A stretch of DNA of 64,000 bases from Helichrysum umbraculigerum. Taxonomy: Eukaryota > Streptophyta > Magnoliopsida > Asterales > Asteraceae. The translations under genes were made by a program, and so were the position numbers. The stretch is from positions 140,531,259 to 140,595,258 of the forward strand of contig CATIUR010000003.1 of assembly GCA_949592205.1 (NCBI GenBank). The letters are read 5' to 3'. Shown in pieces: positions 36,160-47,849 of the stretch (the stretch's first letter is position 1; the number at the start of each line of letters is the position of its first letter). The notes beneath the pieces are model-generated. The model did no database searches. It was not told the DNA's origin and saw only the letters and a list, made by a program, of their open reading frames with translations.

Positions 36160-38323
36160 GTCTAAATGAAGCAGTTGTCATCGCTGTGCAAGACATCGTT
36201 CTAAATTTTGATTTGATTTTTTTATCTAGTGTCAACTCCCCATGCTTATGGTTCATTGAGTCTGTAAACATGAACGTGATTCTGTTGTAGATGCGTCTTC
36301 AATAAATTAAGATCATATTGTTGTATTCCTAAAAACAGAGGCAGGCCTTCAAGATCTTAATATACCGGTTTTTCCTTTCCGTGCCTTGTATGAATTTTAA
36401 AGATATCGTGATGGTGTTGTGTTTGGAATCAAGGATGATTATAAATGTGGTCATAAATGATCATTATTAAGTTCAGCCAGGCATGGGCTGTTTAGGAATT
36501 GAAACTCGCGAATCACTGACAAGATGGTTGTTTTGGTTTATTGCAGAACAAGTAGCCGTATGTAGTTTGAGCCTTGAGGTTAGAACTGCTAAAATTAGGA
36601 ATTGGAAGACAAGTTTGCCAAATGAGTTGCTATCTGTTGCACTGCGTTGTGGTACATTTGGGGAGCTTTTTTGTGGAAATTAGGTGGTGTATATTTGAAT
36701 GTGATTTCATCAACAATGCCAGTTAAAAACTGTAACTTTTGCATATATTATTTACGGAGTAAATGTGTTTCTTCTACTCTTTGCATATATAGTAACTATT
36801 CAAACTATCATAGTAAAACAAGTCTATGCATTGTTCTCATTTTTTTCAATACCATATGAAATTTCTATAGTCTGCTCTAATGGTACATTAATCCCATATG
36901 AGTTCTATTGTTCATGGCCATTTTTGTGTGTGGAGGTGGACACGTTGAAGCCAGAATATGTTGTTGCACTGTGAAAGTGTACTATCTGTAACTGATATCA
37001 AACATGTGTGAATAATTAGAGATGAGACTTTTTCAAACATCAGATTAAAAGGAGACATAATCAGAATGGTATTTCAGAGGACAGGTGAATTATTGGTGGT
37101 TATTTATACCCGAACAAAACTAGCATTGCGGTATGATTGAAGTCAGCAACATGGTTGCATCAAAATATTAATCGTGATGGTAATGATGTAGTGTGGTTCT
37201 GTATGCACCAATCGGCGTGTTATTTTGTGAACTTGAATGCATGCTAAGGGTGATAAGGTTCATGCTTTGGCACTTGTTTAATCAAAAGTCAACCACCTCA
37301 TCTCCAAGCTTCCAAAGGCATGTAACATGGCAACTTATGTTAGTTTGATCTATGATAAGTGCAACCACAGTTATTTTAATAATTCACTATTTATATGTAA
37401 CAAATGCTATGTCATTAATTGTTGATGCAGCTGCTAACATTTTTTTTTTATTAGTATTAGATCTCACTTGATAGATAATCAAGTTGTGATTAGACATCAA
37501 AATTCAGTATGTATTTTTTGTTGTTGTTTTTGTTATGTAAGGAAATACTTGTCTCTGAACTACAGACATCATTTCATATTTTCATATGCATAATCCTAGC
37601 TACTCCTATGACAGGAAAGAAAAGAAATGATCTAAAAACAGCTTTATTAGAATGTGAATACTTAACAAAGTTTTCATATCTGTTACAAAGTGGTAATGAT
37701 AAGTCCACCGATGTTATACTTTTTGTGTATGTAGTACAATCTATTAATGCACAATTTTAATGGATTTATCAAAACTGATGATGTATTAATCCTCGTTACA
37801 AATTAAAAAGGTGTGAATAGTGTATAGACAATAGGGGGAGTGATAAACCAAGTCAACATCAAAGTCATGCAAGTCATACATTGGTTAGTAAGTGGGGGCT
37901 GAAATAGATAAACAAGTTTAAGGAAAATGTCAAAAGGTAGGTGCCAAAATGGGTAAAAGGGTTTCAATGTGTTGGTTCCCCTAACCCAGACTTTTAAATA
38001 ACCAATGTAGGTAATATCTTTACTAATTTTATTTATTTTATTTTTTAATATTATATAGCAGAATTATGCTTGGAGTTTGCGTGTTGTTACACAAAATATT
38101 AGAGGTTAATTTAAATTTTATAATATTAAATCTTTTGTTGGAAAGGTAAAAATAGAGGTTATTGTGTATATATAGAAAATGAAGTGTTAAAAAATGTCTA
38201 AACAGTGATTATATTCCCTAAAAATTTTATGGTTTGATTTTTAGTTTTATAACATCTGAATCTATCTTTATCATGGTTGAACCAAAAACAAAGTTTTTCA
38301 ATATGAAAATCACATAGCTAATT
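36160..38323. other. Intergenic, no gene recognised
   Basis: 3' UTR of PGK copy 2 (to about 36310), then AT-rich sequence. Short open frames occur at 36480-36860 and 37509-37760, but none has a domain, codon pattern or splice context that supports a gene. Confidence 0.6.
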
Positions 38324-38692
38324 CTATTTACACACCTCATAATTATTAAGCGCACACCCGATTTCAAATCAATCAATATATTAATTGAATATTTCGTCTT
38401 CTAATGTTTTATTTTTATTTTATTATTTTTATTTGGTAACTAGTAATTAGAAAAGTGAAAGTTTTAATAAAGTATATCATTTTTTTAATAAAGTACATCA
38501 ATTTTTAAGGAAAAAAAATGTTTATAATATACGTAAACTTTTAATAAAAGCTGAAAAAATTGATAAAAATTGAATTTTTTTTTTATAAAATCGATTTGAC
38601 AACTCTAAAGTGTACAATCATGAAATAAATAAAAAAAGGGCGAGTTGACATCTTAGGGGGTGTGCATCTAGAAATTAGGAGTGTGCAAATAG
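38324..38692. mobile_element. Inverted-repeat MITE (about 369 bp)
   Basis: The left end CTATTTACACACCTCATAAT, followed by a GCGCACACCC block, is mirrored at the right by the inverse of CTATTTGCACACTCCTAATT followed by GCACACCC. The interior is AT-rich. Target duplication is not clear. The ends resemble Mutator-type MITEs. Confidence 0.6.
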
Positions 38693-40096
38693 TATGCCCG
38701 ATAATAATATAATTAAACCATGATTCCTTAAATTCATAATTACTATTTCATGACAAGGATGTTTCAAGTTTATCAACTTAATAATTAAATTAAAAAATAG
38801 ATAACATAATTTCAATATCATTGGGCCACCTTTCCAAGACCACTACCGCATGACGAGTACCAATTCTCTTCGTTTGTCAACTGATTCTTACATGATATTG
38901 AATCTGTAGTAATTCTTGATTAGTTTTTCTGTACAGTAGTACTTCACCTAATAAACATGCTATATCCAATCTATTACTCTATTTAAATAATGGTAGATTC
39001 AGTCTTTTTTCCTAGCCATCTTTTGCGTTGTTCATTTTACTAACAATTAAAGTTTGACAAGAAGTTTTAAGTCAGACAATACAGCAAAAAATAAGGTCAT
39101 CATGACGATAGTGATCAGATCATTGTAACACTATTGTATTAGAGAAGTTAGACATTTTTGGTCAAGATTAAACGGTAATCGACCATAAGGGTCCCGTTGA
39201 TCGGTCCTACAGTCAACATGAGAAGAGATAAACCGTGTAAGTTGTAGCTAGCCCACGGTTAAAGGGATATGTGGACAAAATTTAACCTGTGACCTCCGAT
39301 GTCTCCCACCGTTGGAATTAGTATGACTTTATATATCTCGAGATTGTATATTGCTCGATCTTAGATAACGCCTATGACAGGGTGAATAAAAGAATTTATG
39401 TTTGGACAAAATCAATACCAATTCTCATGTTATATATATCAGAATTTTATAATAATGGATATAATTAAAAAGCAGTTGAAAGGGGTTAAAATGGGCGGGT
39501 AACCTAACTCACTTGAAGAGTTGGTGCACTTTCCTGACTTCATCATGATATCTTTTGAACTGAGGCTGTAATTTTTTATTTTATTATTATTTTTTTTTTT
39601 TATATATTGTCACTTTATAATGATTTATTTAAAAACTAAGACAAATTATACTGCCCCACCATCAAAATTCTGATAAGAGTCGGCAATTCCGCAATTCCTT
39701 TAATTAAAACACACATTATAATAAATAAATATTTGCAGATTGAAAACAAAAAACATATATACTTAAAGTTAATTCTTGGTCACACTTTATTTGGACTTAA
39801 ACAATCATGTTCAAATTATAGACTATAAAATGTTATGAATTTCATTTTATGTTGAACTTGTCTCAAGTAGCCATATATATACCATTTCCATTGATTTCGT
39901 CCAAATAGAGGTAAGTACTTGGTGTATAGGTATTCTTTTAAAAATATATTAAATATTAAATTAAATTAAATTGAAGTCTTGAACTATAATTAATAGTTTA
40001 ACACCAAAAAGAAAGACACAGGTGGGGCCACCAAGTTGGCCATAATCCAATCTAAGAAATTAAACCCTTTCGTAAGCATACATACTTACATAGACC
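38693..40096. other. Upstream region of the MYB gene
   Basis: AT-rich sequence with no supported gene. The proximal part should contain the MYB promoter. Confidence 0.6.
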
Positions 40097-40105
40097 TATA
40101 TATAA
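40097..40105 (+). promoter_or_regulatory. Likely TATA box of the MYB gene
   Basis: TATATATAA lies 92 bp upstream of the MYB start codon, a normal distance for a plant TATA box with a leader of about 60 nt. Other TATA-like runs exist nearby. Confidence 0.45.
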
Positions 40106-40196
40106 TGAGATAAAGGAGAAGAAAGTGAGCATGCATAGAGTTATCATCTAAAGTTAAAAACCATAAATAAATCATATCATACATAATATAATTGAA

Positions 40197-41366
40197 ATGG
40201 CAGGAGGAACAGGAGGTCGTTTGCCATGCTGCGACAAATCTAAGGTGAAGAGAGGGCCGTGGAGTCCTGTAGAGGATGTTAGGCTCGTTTCCTTCATTCA
40301 GAAACACGGTCATCCCAATTGGCGTTCTCTTCCCAAACAAGCAGGTATGATATATTATGAATCCATGCAAGATTTTAGACTATCAATATACGGAGTAACA
40401 ATTTAACTAACTAACTAAAATGTTGTGTTATTTTTTTATATCAGGCTTGTTAAGATGTGGCAAAAGCTGCCGTTTGAGATGGATAAATTACCTAAGGCCC
40501 GATGTCAAAAGAGGAAATTTTACCCCGCAAGAAGAGAATTCAATTATTCGTCTGCACGCCACCTTTGGGAACAAGTAACTTATCATGCATTCAATATTAG
40601 TACATATCCATTTTAAATTATGCGCGACTGCACTTAATCTAGATGTTGCTAGGAGCACACATGTTATGCCCGGCCTAATTAGTACTATTACAGAAGATTT
40701 ATGTATGTGATACTGAATAAGTTGATGGTATATATATATGGCAGGTGGTCGAAAATTGCAGCCCAATTGCCTGGACGAACAGATAACGAGATCAAGAATG
40801 TATGGAATACACATCTGAAGAAACGACAACTCATGGATAATAATATCGACAGTAGCAAAAATCAAGACATTGTTTGCTCTCATCAGCAGCAAGCAAAAGT
40901 GATTGAGGCTACCACAAGTGCAATATCAACTGTTGAAGATTTAATAGATCATGATCCATCAACCCCGTCATCAACGATATCATGCAATTCAAGTCAAGAT
41001 AAGGCTTATTGTTCTGATACTCCTTCATGTCATGATGAAGCAAACAACAACAATCTTGAAATTCCTTTCGAAGTCGAGGCTGAGTTCTGGAACAATATGC
41101 TTGATGATATACAATTACAACCACAATCACAACCACAACTAAATAGTACTACTGATGATGATGGATCACTAACAGGCCAAGAGATGGATATTGAATATTG
41201 GATGAGATTGTTGGAGGAGGAACTTGGATTAGTGGGTCCAACTGATTCTAGTCAACAAGTTGACCAAACCACAATGATCAAGGATGTTCCTGAATTATGG
41301 TGCAAATTAAGTGATCAAATATCCCCATTGTGGCCTACTTCACCACAGAATATTGGATTTTATTAA
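40197..41366 (+). CDS. R2R3-MYB transcription factor, MYB10/72/58/63 type
   Basis: Three exons: 40197-40344, 40445-40574, 40745-41366 (299 aa), with the split positions usual for R2R3-MYBs. The N-terminus CCDKSKVKRGPWSPVED is the signature of the group with MYB10, MYB72, MYB58 and MYB63. R2 continues with HPNWRSLPKQAGLLRCGKSC and R3 with GNKWSKIAAQLPGRTDNEIK. The C-terminus is acidic, with FWNNMLDDI and DIEYWMRLLEEELGL segments likely to be activation regions. In Arabidopsis MYB10 and MYB72 act in iron deficiency and root immune priming, and MYB58/63 in lignin synthesis. Proximity to PGK and the SDR gene matches the Arabidopsis positions of MYB10 (near PGK1) and MYB72 (near PGK2), which favours an iron-type MYB. 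That choice is inference. Confidence 0.93.
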
Positions 41367-42094
41367 TTATTAGTCTTGGATGAAAAAGGTTCATGTTAGA
41401 CTTGGTAACCTTAATATGATATAGTAAAACATTACGCATCTAGCCATATAATTACTAGCTAAGTCTTATATATTGTTGTATTAGTCAAAGGGAGCTACAT
41501 ACTAGCATGACTTAGCTTGATCTATTTGTAGTGGGTTGGTGATTTGCTATTCTACTATTGGCTAATTGACTTACAAAAATATTTACTTTAAATCATACCC
41601 AAAGTTAATTAAGTTGTAAACTTCGCTTTGACAACTCAAACTTTATAAAATCAGAGCCAATATTGAACATAGTTTAACGTACTTTTCTACACATCAACTT
41701 GATTACGGAATGATTAAGGAATCTTTAACCTAGCAGTATTCGATGTATGTTTTCGGCCAATCGATGCGAGGAGTGTGAGCTTGAAAAGATGAAATAGTAA
41801 TTAAATAAATAGAACGCTAATTAACAAGCTAACTTTAGTTAACTTTACATGTATAATGACATATAATATTTCTGAAGAAATGGACAATCATATTTAATTA
41901 TTTATAAGGATTAATGAAATGCATATGATAGTAACGTTAGTTTGTAATAATTGTTTCATTTCGTTTAACTTGCTTTCTTTAGACGAAGTCCTAGTGAATT
42001 TTTTCACATGCGTTACATATATGGTATGCAACACACTAGTACAAATGTTATTCAAAAAATAGGTAAAAAGTGAACTTTTCTCATATTTTGGATC

Positions 42095-42098
<4 letters not shown>
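41367..42098. other. MYB 3' flank, no further gene seen
   Basis: 3' UTR and AT-rich spacer. Nothing else is recognised. Confidence 0.6.

Positions 42099-42146
<48 letters not shown>
42099..42146. repeat. TA microsatellite
   Basis: Pure TA repeat of about 48 bp directly left of the MULE-like element at 42150. Confidence 0.95.
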
Positions 42147-42149
<3 letters not shown>

Positions 42150-42153
<4 letters not shown>

Positions 42154-43806
42154 GATGGGGATCTAGGGAGAAGGTTTTTTAGGTGGAGAAATTGGAGAAG
42201 CATTTCTGACCATTAGATGTGTGATTCAATGGATGAGATAAGGCAATGGCAAAAATGTAATAATTGTTAACAAATTTCAATGAGTCAGGGGCAGGATGAT
42301 ACATTCGTTTTATTCACACAAAAAAAAGAAAAAAAAATACATTTTTAATTCAGGAATTAAAACCTCTGCATAAAAATAGGAAACCGATCCGTCTAGCATG
42401 CAATTTTGTAAACAATGAAAACTGATTCTCCTATTTTGATTGACTTTCTCCAAACGAAGGAACATAAAACCATATACCCTAACTGTAAATTCGCAGGTAA
42501 CGATTATCCAATTTTGATTCACATTCTCTAAAACAAACAAACGATACTGCGATTCTGAGACCGGCACAGTACGCTACTGAATCAAGGGTTGGTGAAGAGA
42601 ATCACGACATTTTTAATTGTTGTGGTAGTGATATTCAATATGGTGAAAACAAGAAAAGTGAATAAATCAAATGTGAAAGGTGACGACTATCTTTTGGTTG
42701 TACGTTGTGTATTGAATTTTGTTTGAGTTGGTGACAAATGTGCAAGTGTTTTGTTGAATCAATTGTTAGTTAAAAACAATGGCATGTGACTTTTGGGGGT
42801 TTTTGTGTAGTATATGATAGAGCACATTTAATCAAAACCCAAGTGAGAAAACGTTCTGCCGAATCAACGGGGTAATGCAGTGAATCATTGGTTGTTAGTC
42901 GGATTCATGAAGTATATCGATGGCCAGTGTTTAGAGTAAACGACTATTGGTAAACATGCCTGCTGAATCAAGGCTGTAATGCAGTAAATAAGTATCTCTT
43001 TGCCAGGATATCTTGAAAGCCTACTAGTCAACGGGGTAATGCATGAGAATAGAAACTAGTTAGGTAAAAGGTGAATCATTATGTGAAAATGATGAATCAA
43101 AGAGAAAATATGTGCATATAATGTGAATCACTATGGGAAACTTATCGAATCAACGGTGTAAGGTTGAATCACTATGGAAACTTATACGAATCGCTTATAT
43201 CATCCACTGCATCAAAATAATGTTTACTTTACAACATCTGCAACTAACAAAACATGAAGAACGAAAACAACTAAGTAAAACACGTGCTCGTCTTATCGAA
43301 TATCATCGTTAAACATAATCAAAACTGAACAATATGACTTAGAAATTGAAAACGGATTGATTCACGATATGAGAACTTCACGGTTCAAAAATGTGATTCC
43401 GAAAATGTTGTTTGCAGACTATAATGAATCGCTCCAATATTGGTTGAAAATGATGTCGATTGTATTACAAGGCAAGGCAATTAATTATGAATTAAGCGTG
43501 TATATGGTTCCTCTTATCTTGCATATCGCATGAATATCCCAACCCAAAAAAAAAAACCCAGCGGCAACTTTATTTTAGCAAGTAATTAAATGCCATTAAA
43601 ATGTGCACATATAAGTTGAAAGAATCTGATTTTTAGGGAGGAAAAAACCGCCCACCAACATTATTTATTCAATTTATTTTATATTAAATTTAATAAGCAA
43701 ATTACAAATGACTAATACACCCTTTGACCTGAATTTGAAATGATTGGTCAGGATTCATTCTCCCTCTTCTCAACCAAATTTATTTTCTTTTTAGATCCCC
43801 TAACTA
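42150..43806. mobile_element. MULE-like non-autonomous element with internal repeats
   Basis: The left end (AGGATGGGGATCTAGGGAGA, then a GGTGGAGAAATTGGAGAAGC block) is mirrored imperfectly at the right (reverse complement TAGTTAGGGGATCTAAAAAG, then GAGAAGAGGGAGAA). Both ends sit in TA repeats. No MURA transposase frame is visible in the 1.66-kb interior. The ends resemble those of the larger element at 47850-52582. Confidence 0.6.
42861..43170 (+). repeat. Degenerate interspersed repeat inside the MULE-like element
   Basis: Variants of GAATCAACGGGGTAATGCAG occur at about 42861, 42965, 43027 and 43146. They are interleaved with TGAATCAYTATG words at about 43073-43165. They do not form a regular tandem array. 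Confidence 0.6.
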
Positions 43807-43814
43807 TATATATA

Positions 43815-46800
43815 TCTCTATATATTCTAATTCAAAAGTCTTTTTCCTTAGGTGGATAGCTTCTTTTTGTGACAACTCATATTTTGTCCTACGTGTCAAC
43901 ATATTATTAACTTTCTAAAAACTAATTTGAAACCTCATCATGATATATTATTTTTATAAACTCAAATCAAATTAGTATATATAGAGATATATAATCCCTA
44001 TATAATGAATACCTATTTTAATTGAAATTTCAAATTACAAACTGAATCCGTTTCCAAATCAAATTATTATTATTATTTCAAATAATGTAGGTGTGAACGA
44101 TTTTTGATATGGGAATAGATAATTTATTTTCCTTGATTATAGATTCAGACTTTGATATGTCCATAATTGTAGCTCAACTTAATAAATATTTCGCATTACA
44201 AAAAGTCTTGTATTTACTAAAAAATTACAAAGTTTGTATCTTTTTAATTTTTTTCTCTGTATATTTTTCTCACCTTTAATTTTTTTTTCTCTATATATTA
44301 CTCACATAGTCACATCTCTCAAACTCAGTTTTTAGTTCCAATCATTCATATATTTCTAATCAAGGTATTTACCTACACATCTCCCTGTCATCTTATAAAT
44401 ATTTCAATTTAATCTTTAGTACATGTTATGTTCTTATTTTTAACGTGTGTATCTTTATTTGATGTCATTTTTTAATGTGTATGTTGTTGGTGAACATTAA
44501 TATTTCAATTTAATATTTATTTGATGGTATTATTTGATGTTATTATTCTTTTTTTAAACACGTGTATAACACCCCTCATTTTGAAAACATTTAAATATAT
44601 TGTACCGGAAGAGTTATCCCAATTTCAATATTTATAAGATACATTGTTTCATATAGGTATAAAATCAACTTAATTCAAAACACAGTTTATCAACATGGGT
44701 GTTACATAAAACAAAAGATATCATTAATTTATTTAAATCAAATGTCAGAGTCACGTCAGCATGTCAAACATTCCTTCCAGTCCAACTTCTTGCCCACCCG
44801 ATAATTCTATAACCTGCAAGAAGTGTTAATGTGGGGAATTAGCATAACGCTAAGTGAGCAGATAACAAATCAACAGCCTAACCTAGCTCAACAACTTTGT
44901 GTACAACACTTAGCACTAAACAATCATGTACACAATACAACACTTCAACAATACATCAGTTCAACAATGCAACAATTCAACTAATCAACAACACCATAAT
45001 GAGGATCGGCGGCTCTGGGGATAACCATAAACCCGGGTGGCTCCCCAAGAACACTTATCCAACCTATCCGTATGGCCATACGGACGAGACCGATAGCTAG
45101 TGATTATCTTCAACTAACACAGGAGGTGTGTTAAACTTTAGATAACCAACTAGCCCAACCAACAGTTCAACAACTCGTTGCCTCATTAACAACTGATGCC
45201 CGGAGGCCAATTAGTTCAAGTGATCACGTAATCAACAAGTCACATATTCAACTAGTCAACATATCAACAGTATTATTAACTATCAACATAATTATCAATG
45301 CAACTACTAAAGTAATAACACGTTACTTGTTGTAACCAAACTTGTTACAACCAAGTTACGCTGAGGATTAGAGATCTACTCACCGAATACCTCAGCCATC
45401 CACTCAGTATTCTAATATCACCGAGCCTTCTGCACATCTGAGAATACAACATGATATCACAAGTTAGTTACTTGTCTCAAAATATATATATAACATTATT
45501 CCTACATTACAATTAGCATCGTAACAACATGATTCACAATCACCTTTCAATTTATAATTATCATGACCATCTCATCACATTAATCCACTTCAATCATCAT
45601 TAATCAACATGGTTAAATCATTACCAAGATTATTAACCTCAAGTATCACTAATTCATTCAAACACTTCATAATCATCATAATCACCATGAATACTTAATC
45701 AACTTTACATATTTTAGTTTAAACACAATTAATCATTATTGTAAATCAACACTTATCTACATATATACATCATTCCTCTAGGTTTTAAAATCATAATTCA
45801 AGCCTAATCAACTTAACCCACAAGCTTCATCATGATCATAACTCAATTACACAATTTCTAACATAGTGTTTCCATCATAATCATATAACTAACATCAACT
45901 AACAATTCTATCATAGGTACAAGCCTCAATTTTATCTCAATCATCATAAGTTTATCATATATCATAAGAACACAAATCAATCTCACAAACCCTAACTTAA
46001 TTTCACAAGGTAACCCATGAATCATGCTACATATCATCATTTATGAGTTTAATACACATCAAATTAACAACTTCAAGCCTCAATTTCGGATTATAATCAA
46101 GAACATCAAAAACCGAAATTTCAAGGTTATAAGAAATCAAGAATTCAAGACTTACAAGATGATTGGAAGGATTAGAGATGTTTAATTCACGTTTAAGAAG
46201 CTTGAATTAGAGTTTCATGGCTTCAATTTCATCTCTAAGCTTGATTTGTGAAGAACACCTCATCCCTGTGGTTTAATATGTACGGCCAAACCAAAAACAG
46301 GGAAGAACAAGGATTGCTTCCACAAGATTTTGATGATTGGTGATGATTTTGATTAGGTTTAGGGTTTAGATCAAACCCTCGCTCTCTCCCGAATTCTCTC
46401 GAATGTTTTAGGCGATAAATATGAGATTTTACACATATAAATGATAATACGTGTACTAGTTTTTGTCCCCCGTACTTATCATTGTCTGGAACTTAAAAAC
46501 CATTTGCGGGGAAACATCATTTTATTTTACCGTCAACTAAATAAAATTAAAACACTCAATAATTTATTAGTCACAATAAATTATTCGGCTATTATCACTA
46601 TTTATTTCAAATAATACAACACACCTAATTTCTGACACACTTAATAATAATTCACAGTCAGAAAATATTAAATACTACTAAACCCGAGGACTGGGTGTTA
46701 CAACGTGTATCTTAATTTGATGTATTAATATATAACGTTTTAATAATTGGATTTAATGGCTGGATATGTATTATGTTTAAATTAATGTCACGATTGATAT

Positions 46801-47313
46801 CATCATCATCATGTATAATGCTAATGTGCATGACTGATGGATAATGACAACATAATTCTAGATTTTATCTACTTTACAACAAGGTTTCTAATGTTTGTAA
46901 TGATATTTTTTAAAATTTTCTTTTGATTTACTAGATATCAAAATATGGGTATCACCTACGAGAAGATAAATTTGAGATTACAAAACCAATCTATCTAAGT
47001 AAAGTTTTACAAAATTAGCATCAACCACATTGCGGTCAAGCTGAAGAGACAATAGAATATATTATATTCGATGAACAAGTTGTATTAAAATTTTAATGTA
47101 ATATTATATGACTTATCTATCTATTTATTTCATTAACTTTTTCATTTTTATTTTCGCAGGATGATTTTATTCGTAAAGCTACCGTTGCTGTCAAAAATGT
47201 TCAAAAAAAGTCACCACTTTACTCAATTGTTACAGTTTGTAATTTTTTTTATAAAAAAAAAGTATCACTAATAATTTAAATTTCTAGCCGTCCAACGGAC
47301 GGGTTCACCACTA

Positions 47314-47314
<1 letters not shown>
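43815..47314 (+). mobile_element. Helitron H4, split by a solo LTR
   Basis: The 5' end TCTCTATATATTCTAATTC follows an A. The 3' end has the hairpin CCGTCC-AAC-GGACGG, then GTTCACCA and CTAG followed by T (47311-47315). The 3' hairpin nearly matches that of H5 (53.7 kb), so they belong to one family. A 2.1-kb LTR is inserted inside. Removing it leaves about 1.36 kb with no Rep/helicase. A short possible coding remnant near 47161-47250 is not identifiable. Confidence 0.65.
44565..46702. mobile_element. Solo LTR (gypsy/chromovirus-like) nested in Helitron H4
   Basis: The ends are TATAACACCC and GGGTGTTACA, i.e. the inverted TGTAACACCC terminus common in plant Tekay/Del-type LTRs, with one mutated base at the left. 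A perfect 5-bp target duplication ACGTG flanks it (44560-44564 and 46703-46707). No gag-pol sequence is present, so it is a 2138-bp solo LTR left by recombination between the two LTRs. Family assignment is by end sequence only. Confidence 0.75.

Positions 47315-47381
<67 letters not shown>
47315..47381. repeat. TA microsatellite abutting the H4 3' end
   Basis: Pure TA repeat starting at the target T directly after the Helitron CTAG. Confidence 0.95.
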
Positions 47382-47385
<4 letters not shown>

Positions 47386-47387
47386 GG

Positions 47388-47761
47388 AGGTTCAAATGAG
47401 AACAACTTTAAAGTTGAGAACTGTGAGAACCACAACGAATACGTGTTTGTTCACATGTGATTAACTTCAATCATATGTGAACATTGATGTACGTTTAATT
47501 GAAAAAGAAAAAAGTAAAAAAAAATCATAAATTTACGTCTAAAACACATTTTAACCGATTTGTTCACATTATCGTTCACATGTGAACATGTATTTGTTAT
47601 TTGCGTTTTTCGATATGATTTTAAGATTTTTTTTACTTTTTTCTTTTTCAATTAAACGTACATCAATGTTCACATATGATTGAAGTTAATCACATGTGAA
47701 CAAACACGTATTCGTTGTGGTTCTCACAGTTCTCAACTTTAAAGTGGTTCTCATTTGAACC

Positions 47762-47762
<1 letters not shown>
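47388..47762. mobile_element. MITE with very long, nearly perfect inverted repeats
   Basis: Arms of about 145 bp, starting AGGTTCAAATGAGAAC, are almost identical inverted copies. They are separated by a loop of about 80 bp containing TTCACATGTGAAC palindromes. It is inserted within a TA repeat, so the target duplication cannot be read. No ORF. Confidence 0.85.
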
Positions 47763-47763
<1 letters not shown>

Positions 47764-47841
<78 letters not shown>

Positions 47842-47849
47842 TATATATA
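47764..47849. repeat. TA microsatellite
   Basis: About 85 bp of TA repeat, with one ATA interruption, between the MITE and the next MULE-like element. Together with 47315-47381 it suggests that the MITE inserted into one long TA tract. Confidence 0.95.

Noticed and set aside
42310..42567. 85-residue minus-strand frame inside the MULE-like element
   Set aside because: Low-complexity start, no domain, overlaps the element's repeat-rich interior.
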